This document shows positions 32,727 to 42,102 of a stretch of DNA of 64,000 nucleotides, one piece after another. Every line of letters starts with the position of its first letter. The stretch's first letter is position 1. Source of the DNA: a bacterium (GTDB lineage Bacteria > Arandabacterota > Arandabacteria > Arandabacterales > Arandabacteraceae); assembly GCA_029933125.1 (NCBI GenBank), contig JAOZOU010000001.1:256073-320072 (forward strand). Direction: 5' to 3'. The notes under the pieces are model-generated. The model made no database searches, was not told the DNA's origin, and saw nothing but the letters and a program-made list of their open reading frames with translations. Made by a program: the position numbers and the translations under genes.

Positions 32727-34631
32727 ATGGATAAGGAAAGAATCTCATACCATGAGTCTGTACTCAAGATGTATGAGAGACTCAAGGAGGACGGGGTAAC
32801 AAATGTCTGGGATCGCTATGAAGCGCAAGGTCTTGGAAAGAATCCCGATCAGCGCTGTGCCTTCTGCATGGCAGGCACACGTTGCGATCTTTGCTCTAAC
32901 GGGCCATGTCGTGCGGATGCTGCAAAGGATAAGCGTGGCGTTTGCGGCATAACTGCTGATGGCATGGCAATGCGCATGATGCTTCTCAGAAACATCATGG
33001 GTGCATCAACCTACCATTACCACGCTGATCAAACCGTCAAAACTCTTCGAGCAACCGCACAGGGCAAGACACCATTCAAGATCTCAGACGAGCAGAAGCT
33101 CTTGGGCTTCGCCAAAAGGCTAGGCCTTGATACATCGGGAAGCACTGCTGAAGTTGCTCTGCAAGTTTGTGATTTCGCCGAGGAAGATTTCAATCGCAAG
33201 TACTATGAACCGAGCCGTATTGTTGATCTTCTCGCGCCTGAGGAGCGCAAGGCTAAATGGCGCAAGCTCGGCATCTTCCCTGGTGGAATATATGGCGAGA
33301 TGATGCTTGCAACGAGTTCATGTCTGACCAATGTTGATGGCTACTATGTGAGCCTTGCTCTTAAGGCTATGCGCCTGGGGATTGCCATGGCATATCAGAG
33401 TCAGATTGTGAATGAATATCTCCAGGATGTGCTCTTCGGAACACCAAGCCCTCATAAAATAAGGGTTGATCTCGGGGTGCTCGATCCCGATTATGTCAAC
33501 GTTCTCCCTAATGGTCATGAGCCTTTCCTCGGCTTCGCTCTCATAATGCTTGCACGCAAACCTGAGTGGCAGGCAAAGGCTAAAGATGCAGGTGCAAAGG
33601 GGCTACGCATAATTGCCAATATTGAGACTGGCCAGGAGATGATACAGCGCTGGGAGATGGATGATGTCTTTTACGGCTTCACCGGTAACTGGCTCATGCA
33701 GGAAGCTGTGCTTGCAAGTGGCTGTGTCGATGTCTTCGTCGCTGACATGAATTGCTCCATGCCTATCGATCCTATCTATGCAGAGAAGTACAAGTTCAGG
33801 CTCATCCCCGTAAGTGAGCTCATCGCATTCGAGGGCATAAATGAAAGGGTCAACTACTTGCCTGAGCATGCTGAGGAGCAGGCTGGCAAACTTCTCGAGA
33901 TGGCAATTGCAAACTTCAAGGAGCGCCACAATAAGGTGAAGCCTGCGCCCGAGCTTCCAACAGGTGAAGCCATCGCTGGTTTCTCACCTGAGAGTATCAC
34001 TGCAGCCCTGGGCGGATCGCTTGAGCCACTTCTCGACGCAGTTAAGAAGGGAACAATAAGAGGTATAGTTGGACTTGTCTCGTGCACAAGTCTGAGGGAT
34101 AAGGGACAGGATGTTCACAGTGTTGAGGTAGCACGTAATCTTATCAAGCGCGATATCCTCGTGCTTTCCCTAGGATGCGGGAATGCTGCGATGCAGGTCG
34201 CTGGCCTCTGCAGCCCTCAGGCAAGCAAGGATGCTGGGGACGGACTTAAGGGGTTGTGTGAGGCACTCAGCATACCACCCGTCCTTAGCTTCGGCACATG
34301 TACAGACACTGGCAGACTTGCAGATCTCATAGGTGCTGTTGCTCATGCTCTCGGTGATGTCCCAATTCCAGATCTGCCAATTGCAGCTGCAGCACCCGAG
34401 TACATGGAGCAGAAGGCAACAATCGATGCTGTCTTTGCTCTTGCACTTGGTGTTTACACATACGTCAATCCTGTTCCGACGGTTACAGGTGCGCCCAATC
34501 TCGTAAAACTCCTTACTCAGGATTGCAAGGATGTAACTGGTGGGCTGCTCGATGTTGAGAAGGATGCAGGTAGGGCAGCGGAGAATATCCTCACACACAT
34601 CGAAGCCAATAGGAAGAAACTTGGTATCTAA
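32727..34631 (+). CDS. cooS: CooS-family protein, deviant (CooS-V-like) carbon monoxide dehydrogenase scaffold
   Basis: 634 residues from the ATG at 32727 (AAAGGAGG upstream); a GTG at 32703 is rejected. The N-terminal cysteines for the D- and B-clusters are present ('RCAFCMAGTRCDLCSNGPCR', 'RGVCGITADG'). C-cluster ligands matched by eye to C. hydrogenoformans CODH-II: His264 (NGHEP), Cys343 (DMNCSMP), Cys453 (VSCTS), Cys484 (LGCGN) and Cys525 (GTCTD) are kept. However, 'ICCTGNE' is 'NIETGQE', so the ligand Cys295 is Glu300 here. Glu304 is kept. CooS-V of C. hydrogenoformans, which lacks a C-cluster cysteine, has been reported to hold an Fe-S-O hybrid cluster and to reduce hydroxylamine slowly but not oxidise CO. 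So a redox or nitrosative-stress role fits better than CO metabolism. No CooC or acetyl-CoA synthase genes are nearby. Confidence 0.88.
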   Translation: MDKERISYHESVLKMYERLKEDGVTNVWDRYEAQGLGKNPDQRCAFCMAGTRCDLCSNGPCRADAAKDKRGVCGITADGMAMRMMLLRNIMGASTYHYHADQTVKTLRATAQGKTPFKISDEQKLLGFAKRLGLDTSGSTAEVALQVCDFAEEDFNRKYYEPSRIVDLLAPEERKAKWRKLGIFPGGIYGEMMLATSSCLTNVDGYYVSLALKAMRLGIAMAYQSQIVNEYLQDVLFGTPSPHKIRVDLGVLDPDYVNVLPNGHEPFLGFALIMLARKPEWQAKAKDAGAKGLRIIANIETGQEMIQRWEMDDVFYGFTGNWLMQEAVLASGCVDVFVADMNCSMPIDPIYAEKYKFRLIPVSELIAFEGINERVNYLPEHAEEQAGKLLEMAIANFKERHNKVKPAPELPTGEAIAGFSPESITAALGGSLEPLLDAVKKGTIRGIVGLVSCTSLRDKGQDVHSVEVARNLIKRDILVLSLGCGNAAMQVAGLCSPQASKDAGDGLKGLCEALSIPPVLSFGTCTDTGRLADLIGAVAHALGDVPIPDLPIAAAAPEYMEQKATIDAVFALALGVYTYVNPVPTVTGAPNLVKLLTQDCKDVTGGLLDVEKDAGRAAENILTHIEANRKKLGI

Positions 34632-34640
34632 CTTCGTTGA

Positions 34641-34670
34641 GGGAGGAAGTCGACTTCCTGGCTTCCTCCC
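34641..34670 (+). terminator. Hairpin after cooS, weak terminator
   Basis: GGGAGGAAG (34641-34649) pairs with CTTCCTCCC (34662-34670), with an alternative perfect palindrome GGAAGTCGACTTCC inside. There is no T-run after it, so termination would be partial or factor-dependent. Confidence 0.4.
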
Positions 34671-34712
34671 GCTTATACCTTGACTCTGCCACCCATCCAT
34701 GCTAAAACAAGC

Positions 34713-35027
34713 ATGGTGGTTTCGATGCTGCTCGATGATCTAAAAGATGAAGTTGTTCTTATAAAGCTCCGTGGCCATGAGGATCTCGTAACCTTTGGCA
34801 TAACATCACCCAACATCTATGCAAAAGTTATAGAGGTTGATGAAAGAGTCGGTGTATGGGTTGAGAATCCTAAGTGGAAACCTCACAGCAGTTCCGCATC
34901 CGAAGAAGCTCACCTTGCCCAGGTACTCATCCGCTGGGAGTATATCATAGGAATAATGACCTTCCCTGAGCGTAGGGGCTTCAAGGAGGAAGAGGAAGAC
35001 ATCAAACCAATAGGTTTTGTTCCCTGA
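34713..35027 (+). CDS. Small conserved-looking protein, possible Sm-like small barrel
   Basis: About 104 residues from the ATG at 34713; ATG at 34728 is equally possible and no clear ribosome site decides. The sequence 'LLDDLKDEVVLIKLRGHEDLV', 'YAKVIEVDERVGVWVENPKW' and 'VLIRWEYIIGIMTFPERRGF' (parts) alternates short strands like Sm/Hfq-type small beta barrels, with 'I(x)WEYIIGI' near the end. I do not recognise a named family. It has an acidic tail (EEEEDIKP). A TTGACT at 34680-34685 with TAAAAC 17 bases on may be a weak promoter. It is convergent with the C25 peptidase gene. Confidence 0.6.
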   Translation: MVVSMLLDDLKDEVVLIKLRGHEDLVTFGITSPNIYAKVIEVDERVGVWVENPKWKPHSSSASEEAHLAQVLIRWEYIIGIMTFPERRGFKEEEEDIKPIGFVP

Positions 35028-35035
35028 TAACCTTC

Positions 35036-36748
35036 TCAGTTTACCTTTATTATCTTCACCGTCCTCCTGCCATCTGTTGAAGTTGCCCTCAAGAACAAAA
35101 CCCCTGATTTAGCATCCTTCGGCCAGTTGCACCTTATGATGTGAACGCCATATGAAAGGAATCCATCAAAAACTCTTGAGATCTTCCTTCCCGTCACGTC
35201 ATAGAAATCAAGCGAGACATGCCCACTCTTCGGCATACTCACTCTCACAGGAATCCAATCGTCATAAGATGTGAGATGGAGAGCTTCGAGCCGGAGGCGC
35301 TGAGAGGAATTGCAATCACAGGCATCATATAGTCCTGCAAAGCCATTTTCTAGTGTGAAATCACCGCTCATATCAGAGCCCTGATTGCCAGCCCCATCAA
35401 GCGCAACAATCTTAATGCGTGCCTCATCGGTTTCAATCTGAGGAACAATCCACACCAGTAGCGAATCTTCGCCCGAGGTTCTGCCAAGCGTATCGCAGAA
35501 ACTCATCCCACCATCAATTGAAAACACCACCGTGAGGGCTTGTATGCTCCCATTGTCGGAGGCTTCCCACACAATCCTTAGGGTGTCTCCCCAGAAGACC
35601 ACCTCTCCACCGGCAGGTGCCTTAAGCTTAATCCTGGGTTCCCAAGGATCCCGCCTCACAACTGGCACTATCGCAAAATTTTCGTCTCCGACAAATCGCA
35701 TGCACTCGTAATAGCCACACATGGGATAGATGGCATTGGTTGCATCCACTGCGTCTTTGACACTCATTCCACTGGCAAGAAAGCCAAAGAATGCATTTTG
35801 CCAATCCAGCGAATAGGTCCAACAATCACTACAGTATTGCTCATCCATGTGACAGTATCCGACCACCGTTGTGCTCTCATTGCTTCCCTTGTGGAAAGCG
35901 AAAGACAATGAAGTGCGGCCTGTGTCACAAAGGGCACCACAACTTGCGAGAAAGACAAAAGGCATCTTGGTATGATCCTCGAGCCATGCTTCAACCTCAG
36001 AAGCCTCAACTCGAGTCCACGCTTCGCCAGTGCAGCCATTAAGGAAACTAGACGAACCACCGTGGCTTATCTCATAAAGTAGGCTAGTCGTGTCGGACTC
36101 AATCTCATTGCGTATGATCTGCTCAAGAGGCCAAACCTCGCCTGAGCCCGAATAACCCATCGCTTCAAACCACTCTTTGGCATTCTCAAACCATGCTTTT
36201 CAGGCACCATTTGCAGGGCACCTGAAAGGTCCCGTAAGTGAAAAACCCCTCGCGGGGGGAGGCACACCTTTACCAACTATTCTGCCAGTTAGAGCATCGA
36301 CAATGGTTACGCTCGGGCCCGAATCCGTAAGACTTCTTACAACCCAGCAAGGATTTGTCTCGCAGCATTCACACTCGAAAACATCCGACTCAGGTGAAAT
36401 GTAGTAGAGGTTCGAAAAGGCCACTTCACCCTCGATGAGAGACTCTGCCTGCTCTTGAGCTATGAGGCCTTGGGGGAGACTATCGGGAAGATCGTCTCTC
36501 CAGTGTGACCTGACACCGAGCAACTCTCCCGTTTTCGTATCAAATTGAAAGACGACATAGTCACCTTCGACAATCGCTTCACCAATCATACGCTCATAGA
36601 AGCGAACAGTCTTATCACCAGCAACGAAGGTCTTGAAATCGATGCCTTCGCTGTCGGATTCCTGGTGAATCTCATTGCCAAGAACAACTGAAACAAAATT
36701 GAGAAATAGGAAACCCAAGAGCCCCAAACACAATCGTCGCCGCAGCAT
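35036..36748 (-). pseudogene. Secreted C25-like cysteine peptidase interrupted by an in-frame TGA
   Basis: A single reading frame of 570 codons with a TGA at codon 183 (36202-36200); both halves are in the same frame. The N-terminal half has a signal peptide, 'FECECCETNPCW' and a PepSY-like propeptide end 'TIVDALTGRIVGKG'. After the TGA the frame continues KAWFENAKEWFEAMGY. The caspase-like domain has His229 (EISHGGSS) and Cys270 (LASCGAL), the gingipain-type pair. An Ig-like module ('GGEVVFWGDTLRIVWEASDN') and a FlgD-like end follow. The TGA may be a nonsense change of TGG (Trp), a recoded codon or an assembly error; the ATG at 36160 would otherwise make a 374-residue protein lacking its signal. 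The ribosome site GGAGGGG precedes the first ATG. Confidence 0.75.
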
Positions 36749-36799
36749 AATCCCCTCCCAACCGATTGCAACTAATAGCGAGCTTGAGGCTCTCGGAAG

Positions 36800-39247
36800 C
36801 TATTTCGCTACCACGACCTTAACAGTTCGTGTAGCTTGAGGAGTACTCAGGCGGATGAAATAGATGCCAGGACTCAGAGCATGGTTAGCTTTGAGCCAGC
36901 TTAATTGGTGATAGCCACGTTCATGTTCTCCGCTTGCGATACACTCGATAAACCTGCCTGTCACATCAAACAAATCGAGGCTTACTTTGCATGATTGTGG
37001 AATGCCGAAAAGGATGAGCGAAGCACGGTTTGTGGGATTACTACCCATCACTTGAAGTACAATGTCGCTCGGCAAATAATCCCGCGTTATGGTCGCAAGG
37101 CCTCCTGAGAGAGAAAAGTCGGCATCACTTGAGTCGCTTCCACGGTTACCTTGGGCATCGCTCGCAATAACCTTCATACGTGCCATATCGGAAGTGATAC
37201 CAGGAACGAGCCAGGTATATGATCCATCATTCTCCTCGCCGGCAGCTATTGTGTCGCTAAAACTTATGCCCCCATCGATCGAGAGCAAGATTGTTACGGA
37301 GGCTACTCCTCGGTTGTCATTTGCAGACCAGAGAATATCATAGCTTGCACCACACTCAATCACCTCGCCACCGTTGGGACTGATAACTTTAACTGTCGGA
37401 CTTACCGTATCAGGTTGTGTCCCCGAGCAGGCAACGATAGAGATGTCATCAATTGCTGCCTCAACAATTGAGCCACCAGCTCCATTGTCCTGCGCAATGA
37501 AGCGCAATTTCACCTGATCAGTGAGCGTGATGAAGTCTTCAAGATAGAATTGACGTTTTTCCCACCGACGATCGTCGTAGGTGAGAGTTTCAAGATTGTG
37601 CCATGTCAATCCGTTATCACTGGAAACGTCAACAATCAAGTCATCATCGTTGGGATTTGAACCAGTATTGCTCGAATACCACCTGTAGTAGGTAAGAAGT
37701 GCGGATGTCGTGCCTGAAAGATCTATTGTTGGGCTTGTGAGTGTTGTTTTGCCACCATCGACATCGTATGTGCCACGTGAGGATCCAGCCAGTTTCCCAG
37801 TGACAAAGCATTTTGTGCCATCAGGTGAATGGTCATCCTCGGGTTGAACAGGCTGATCTCCCCACCATGTGCCTTCAGGATCACCGATCTCCCAGACACC
37901 AGTTATAGCCTCATCGTCAGGTGCACCAACAGTCCACCCGCTTGAATTCTCAAAATCGTCAGCAAAGAGGGTGTCGAGTTCCCCAGCCTGAAGCGAGAGT
38001 CTGATCACGGATGTACCCTGATCACAGGATGCATCGACCTCGAATTCAATCGCTCCACAGGTTTTCCCTGAAGCTCCAATCACAAAAGCAAAGTGCGGAG
38101 ATTGGGACTGTCGCGCCTCTCCCTTAGGAATGTCGGGGAACGAAGCAACACTGTCGATCACATCGATCCCAGGCGTAAGAGCTCGGAGTACAGCTTCAAC
38201 ATTCGTTGCCGTCTGAGCCCCAATGTTGAGGAGGCTCAAAGGCATTGTGATGACCTCACCCATCTCTATATTCCCATCTCCATCGCCCGATGAGTCATCG
38301 ATGATATGCGAATCGTGGAAAAGATAGACAGTTTGATCAGGGTTGTAGCTAAGTGCTTCGGCTCCGTAGCCAATCATGCATGTTCCGTATTTCACATAGG
38401 CATAACCATTCTCGCCCCAATCAGGGCCCCAGCTATTCTTTATGATCCAGGCTCCACCACCGCACATTGTATCGTCCCAGCCCACAATCGTTATACCGTG
38501 ATTTATCTCTGTGCATGAATCCTCGTAGCAGCCGCCCGTATAGGCACTGAAGCTGCCGCAGACAGCCATAGCAGCAGCTACTGGACCATTGAGGAGCGCC
38601 TGTTTGATGTCATCAACATTCTCACCAACGTAGTAGTAGCCATCAAGACGAGCCACGACTTGGCACGAGTCCTCGATACAAAGGTCGGCGTCAACTTCAT
38701 GATAGGGCATGCAGGTTTCACGCACAGCACCATAGTCTGTCCAGAGGTCATATGCAGTTGACATCCAGCCGCCATCGCAACCGTGACCCTGAGAGTTACA
38801 AGAGATGACTGCCTGTTCTGAGATGTCCTCGTTTCTTCCGCTGTGGATGAGGATTTGTGATTCAAAGGCGGCTGCTGCGCTGAATGCCCAGCAACTCCCA
38901 CAGCTTCCCTGATTCTTGACAGATGTTACCCCTCCCTGATCTCGCCAATCGAATCGCTGTGGAAATGCCATGTCGGGCAAAGCTTCTATGAGGCGATGTT
39001 TTCTCTTTGCAATTTGCCGTCGCTGCTCGTAGTCGGGGGGAACTCTGACACCGAGAAGTTGGCGGAACTCGTCTGAAGAAAGATTTGAAACCGAGGTTGG
39101 ACCTGCCTGCCATGAATAGCCTCTCGTCTCAATCATCTCACGGATTGCCTCTATGCGTGCCATCTCCTGTGAACTGACCTTGCGCTCAGCGGCTAGCAAA
39201 GGTGAGATCGAAAGGGAAACTAAGGAAAGGACAATAACAAAACGCAT
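36800..39247 (-). CDS. Secreted C1A papain-family cysteine peptidase with Ig-like and FlgD-like domains
   Basis: 815 residues. Signal peptide 1-20; a short propeptide; papain domain about 95-310 with Cys119 (GSCGSCWAFS), His250 (EINHGITIVGW) and Asn271 (IKNSWGPDWGENGY). A CARDB-like domain (about 325-415), a MAM/jelly-roll-like domain (about 425-620), an Ig-like module ('SPNGGEVIECGASYDILWSAND', in parts) and a FlgD-like sorting end ('LDLFDVTGRFIECI', 'SPGIYFIRLSTPQATRTVKVVV') follow. It is predicted to be displayed outside the cell. The last two modules are shared with the C25-like gene 51 bases downstream, so the two form an operon of surface proteases. Confidence 0.92.
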   Translation of the reverse strand: MRFVIVLSLVSLSISPLLAAERKVSSQEMARIEAIREMIETRGYSWQAGPTSVSNLSSDEFRQLLGVRVPPDYEQRRQIAKRKHRLIEALPDMAFPQRFDWRDQGGVTSVKNQGSCGSCWAFSAAAAFESQILIHSGRNEDISEQAVISCNSQGHGCDGGWMSTAYDLWTDYGAVRETCMPYHEVDADLCIEDSCQVVARLDGYYYVGENVDDIKQALLNGPVAAAMAVCGSFSAYTGGCYEDSCTEINHGITIVGWDDTMCGGGAWIIKNSWGPDWGENGYAYVKYGTCMIGYGAEALSYNPDQTVYLFHDSHIIDDSSGDGDGNIEMGEVITMPLSLLNIGAQTATNVEAVLRALTPGIDVIDSVASFPDIPKGEARQSQSPHFAFVIGASGKTCGAIEFEVDASCDQGTSVIRLSLQAGELDTLFADDFENSSGWTVGAPDDEAITGVWEIGDPEGTWWGDQPVQPEDDHSPDGTKCFVTGKLAGSSRGTYDVDGGKTTLTSPTIDLSGTTSALLTYYRWYSSNTGSNPNDDDLIVDVSSDNGLTWHNLETLTYDDRRWEKRQFYLEDFITLTDQVKLRFIAQDNGAGGSIVEAAIDDISIVACSGTQPDTVSPTVKVISPNGGEVIECGASYDILWSANDNRGVASVTILLSIDGGISFSDTIAAGEENDGSYTWLVPGITSDMARMKVIASDAQGNRGSDSSDADFSLSGGLATITRDYLPSDIVLQVMGSNPTNRASLILFGIPQSCKVSLDLFDVTGRFIECIASGEHERGYHQLSWLKANHALSPGIYFIRLSTPQATRTVKVVVAK

Positions 39248-39383
39248 GTACCGGCTTCCTCCCGGGTGCCGGCACCTGCTCTCGCTATAGCTCTCAACTC
39301 TGGCTTCTATTATACCCCAAACCTCACCCCTTTTTCAACAACTATCATCCCTTCCCAACCCTCCCTTCACCATCGGGTAGGGG

Positions 39384-39773
39384 TTAGAATACGCCTCCGA
39401 GGTGCAAGAAAAACGCCATTCCAGCCAGGAAGATCACTACAAGTAAGAAGATGACACCAATGAGTGCAAGAATCCCCTGGATCAAGAAGAAGCGATTCAG
39501 TCTTCTCACATATTCAAGGAGTTGCCTCGGAGCTCCACGCGAAGCAAGCTCGGCATCTCCAGCAGCCCGAAACAGAAGAATCCCTAGCCATATGGGCAAC
39601 CAGCATACCAATATGCCCCAGATGGTGAAGATAATGAAGATTCCATAGAGGATCATCAAAACCCCTAGGAACTTCATCCAGCCGCTACTTTGAGCAGCCT
39701 TCTGGCTGAGCTCCTTGACTAATTCCTCAGAAGGTGTCGGAGCGGAAGAAACTCCTGGAGTGATATCTTGCAT
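39384..39773 (-). CDS. DUF5362 family membrane protein
   Basis: 129 residues from the ATG at 39773, which has GGGGGA 5 bases upstream. Two pairs of hydrophobic helices ('WMKFLGVLMILYGIFIIFTIWGILVCWLPIWLGILLF' region and 'FFLIQGILALIGVIFLLVVIF' in parts) flank 'RAAGDAELASRGAPRQLLEYVRRLNRFF', the pattern of DUF5362 proteins. Function unknown; no operon partner is obvious. Confidence 0.75.
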   Translation of the reverse strand: MQDITPGVSSAPTPSEELVKELSQKAAQSSGWMKFLGVLMILYGIFIIFTIWGILVCWLPIWLGILLFRAAGDAELASRGAPRQLLEYVRRLNRFFLIQGILALIGVIFLLVVIFLAGMAFFLHLGGVF

Positions 39774-39803
39774 CGTTTCCCCCTTCGCTTCGTGAGGCCA
39801 CAA

Positions 39804-40059
39804 TAGAATCCGCTATCTTCGGATTACTTCCAGTTGGGCAGCAATCATTGCAAAAAACATCATCAAAGGAACTTAGGCAATCCTCCAAAAAATCCTTCCC
39901 GGAAAATGATCCTTGATCAGCCCAAAGGATTGGCTTTTGCCAGGTCTTCTATTTGGGATTTTAGTGCCCTCACCCTAAAGGTCAACTCAAAAACAGCTCA
40001 CCATGGCTCGCAGCTCCCGCAAACCCAACTCTCATGCCATCCTCTCGCCCTACAAGCCC
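39804..40059. other. Intergenic segment with no feature recognised
   Basis: 256 bases between the DUF5362 gene and feoB, both on the minus strand. I see no promoter, hairpin with T-run, or reading frame of note. Confidence 0.5.
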
Positions 40060-41775
40060 CTAGAACCACAGCACAGCATTGAGCAGGCCGCCGACAAGAA
40101 GTGCCGTTACGATCATAATCGCAATTGCTCTTGCCGTATGAATAAAACCCAGCTCTTTGAACAAGACAACGAAGGTTGCAATACAGGGGAAAAACATCGC
40201 AAGTGTTGCACATCCGACAACGAGTTGCTTTACGGTCATATTAAGGGGCGCAAGCATACCAACCCCGATATCCTTCCTCAAAAAACCTATGATCACTGCG
40301 AGGACGGCTTCTCTGGGAAGTCCGAGGAGACGAGTTATAAGGGGTGAGGTGAATTTCGCAATCTGGTCAAGAATTCCAAGGGCATAAAAGACATTTACCA
40401 CACCTACACCGATTATGACAACGGGCACAGCCTCGCTTAGAAAGCCCAGGGCACGGCCCTTAAACTTCATGAGAAGGGTTTTCATGTATGGAGCGCGATA
40501 TGGAGGGATCTCGATAAGAAGTGCAGGAATAAAACCTCTTGTGAAGAGCCGCATAATCCCACCCAGACCCATCCAGACCAGGAAGAGTATGCTGTAGACA
40601 AGTGCCACGTACCTCATTCCGAATGGAGCGAGAAGCCCAACTATCATTGCCTGCAACGCTGCACATGGAACAGCAATTGAGATTAAGGTTGCCACTATGA
40701 ATCGCTCACGTTTGCTCTCCAGCACACGTGTTGCAAGAAGAGCAGGTACGTTGCATCCAAGTCCTAGGAGAGACGGGATAATTGAATAGCCGTGAAGCCC
40801 GAGTCTGTGCATGAAACCGTCAAGAAGCACAGCCAGCCTTGGCAGATAGCCAATATCCTCAAGCAGCCCAAGCATGAAATAAAAGGCAATGACATATGGG
40901 AGCACCATGCCGATGGGAACATAGACACCCGTTGAAAGCAGTCCAAATGATTCTTTGAAATCGATTGTTCCGTCAACGAGTTTGCCTATGAGGATATCGT
41001 GAAGAAGTGAGTAGCCCGCGAGCTTCTCACCGATACGCAAGAGGAAAGGCATGTAGACATTGTTGAAAATCGGATCGAGAATATAGGCTATGAGCGATTC
41101 TCCTATGAGCCTTATCACAGCAAAGGTGGCACCGATTATAAGGACTGCCACAATGTAGCCACCCACAGGATGGATGCTTGCATCCTCAAACCTTTCGAGA
41201 AGCGTATGATGGTGGTGCCTTATGCGCTGAACCTCCCCTATGATCTCTCCAATGCGCCTCCACCTTTCATCAACGCTTGCTGGTGGAAGATTGGGAGTGC
41301 GGGCATCTCTCAGGGAGCGCATAAGGCGATCGAGTCCATAGCCACTTCTTGCATTGGTTGGAACTACAGGGACCCCCAGCAATTCTGAAAGACGCTTCAC
41401 ATTTATTTCGATCCCACGGTGTTTGGTCTCATCCCAGATGTTTAAGGCGATTACAAGTGGAATGTTACGTTCAAGAAGCTGCGTTGTAAGGTAAAGGTTG
41501 CGTTCGAGATTGGTTGCATCGACAACATTTATTATTACATCGCCTTCAGAGAGCATCTCGACGGCGACTTCTTCAGCCTTGCTGGTTGGCTCGAGGCTAT
41601 ATGAACCTGGCACATCAATTATCTCTACCTCTTCCTTGCCAACGAAACTTGAGCCACGGCAAAACTCTACCGTGGTTCCTGGATAGTTGGAAACGCAGAC
41701 ATTCACACCAGTGAGCTTTGAGAAGATAACGCTTTTGCCGACATTGGGATTGCCGACTAGAAGTATCCGTTTCAC
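40060..41775 (-). CDS. feoB: Ferrous iron transporter FeoB
   Basis: 571 residues. N-terminal G domain with 'GNPNVGKSVIF' (G1), 'DVPGSYSLEP' (G3), 'ALNIWDETKHRG' (G4) and the switch 'TGVNVCVSNYPGTTVEF', then two Gate domains with many membrane helices ('GMVLPYVIAFYFMLGLLEDIGYLPRLAVLLDGFMHRLGLHGYSIIPSLLGLGCNVPALLATR' region, including the conserved Cys in GLGCNVPA). It imports Fe2+ using GTP hydrolysis. It is shorter than E. coli FeoB (773 residues) but like many anaerobe FeoBs. It overlaps feoA by 4 bases on the same strand. Confidence 0.95.
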   Translation of the reverse strand: MKRILLVGNPNVGKSVIFSKLTGVNVCVSNYPGTTVEFCRGSSFVGKEEVEIIDVPGSYSLEPTSKAEEVAVEMLSEGDVIINVVDATNLERNLYLTTQLLERNIPLVIALNIWDETKHRGIEINVKRLSELLGVPVVPTNARSGYGLDRLMRSLRDARTPNLPPASVDERWRRIGEIIGEVQRIRHHHHTLLERFEDASIHPVGGYIVAVLIIGATFAVIRLIGESLIAYILDPIFNNVYMPFLLRIGEKLAGYSLLHDILIGKLVDGTIDFKESFGLLSTGVYVPIGMVLPYVIAFYFMLGLLEDIGYLPRLAVLLDGFMHRLGLHGYSIIPSLLGLGCNVPALLATRVLESKRERFIVATLISIAVPCAALQAMIVGLLAPFGMRYVALVYSILFLVWMGLGGIMRLFTRGFIPALLIEIPPYRAPYMKTLLMKFKGRALGFLSEAVPVVIIGVGVVNVFYALGILDQIAKFTSPLITRLLGLPREAVLAVIIGFLRKDIGVGMLAPLNMTVKQLVVGCATLAMFFPCIATFVVLFKELGFIHTARAIAIMIVTALLVGGLLNAVLWF

Positions 41776-42005
41776 TCAGGGATCACCCTGACAACAACCT
41801 TGCTGGCAAGACCCTTACCTATGGCAACCTGGCTCCGACCAACCTTCACAAGAATTGGACCACCCCTCAGGTGACCGACTTTCTCAATTAGCATGCCGGG
41901 AGCTATACCTTGGGCAGCAAGTTTGAGCGTGGCACCTCTGCCACCAGCAATTGAAACTACCTTGCCCTTGGCTCCCTTTGTCATTCTATCAAGCGTTACG
42001 GACAT
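41772..42005 (-). CDS. feoA: FeoA domain protein
   Basis: 77 residues, an SH3-like FeoA: 'RMTKGAKGKVVSIAGGRGATLKLAAQGIAPGMLIEKV' region and 'GPILVKVGRSQVAIGKGLASKVVV' region. FeoA supports FeoB-dependent ferrous iron uptake. It is the first gene of the feoAB operon, with translational coupling to feoB (ATGA). No Fur-like palindrome was recognised in the 97 bases before it. Confidence 0.92.
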   Translation of the reverse strand: MSVTLDRMTKGAKGKVVSIAGGRGATLKLAAQGIAPGMLIEKVGHLRGGPILVKVGRSQVAIGKGLASKVVVRVIPE

Positions 42006-42102
42006 GTCACAAACCTATGCTATTTGCCTTTCCGTACTGGCGAAACGGTTGTATCAATATAACTGCTCGAAATGTGTTTTTCAACCTCAAGCCTGCCAAA
42101 CC

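Noticed and set aside
32727-34631. A Wood-Ljungdahl or CO-oxidation operon
   Set aside because: No acetyl-CoA synthase, CooC, CooF-hydrogenase or corrinoid protein genes are nearby, and the C-cluster ligand change argues against it.
36067-36276. A frameshift explanation for the broken C25-like gene
   Set aside because: Both parts are in the same frame (588 bases between their ATGs), so the break is a stop codon, not a shift.
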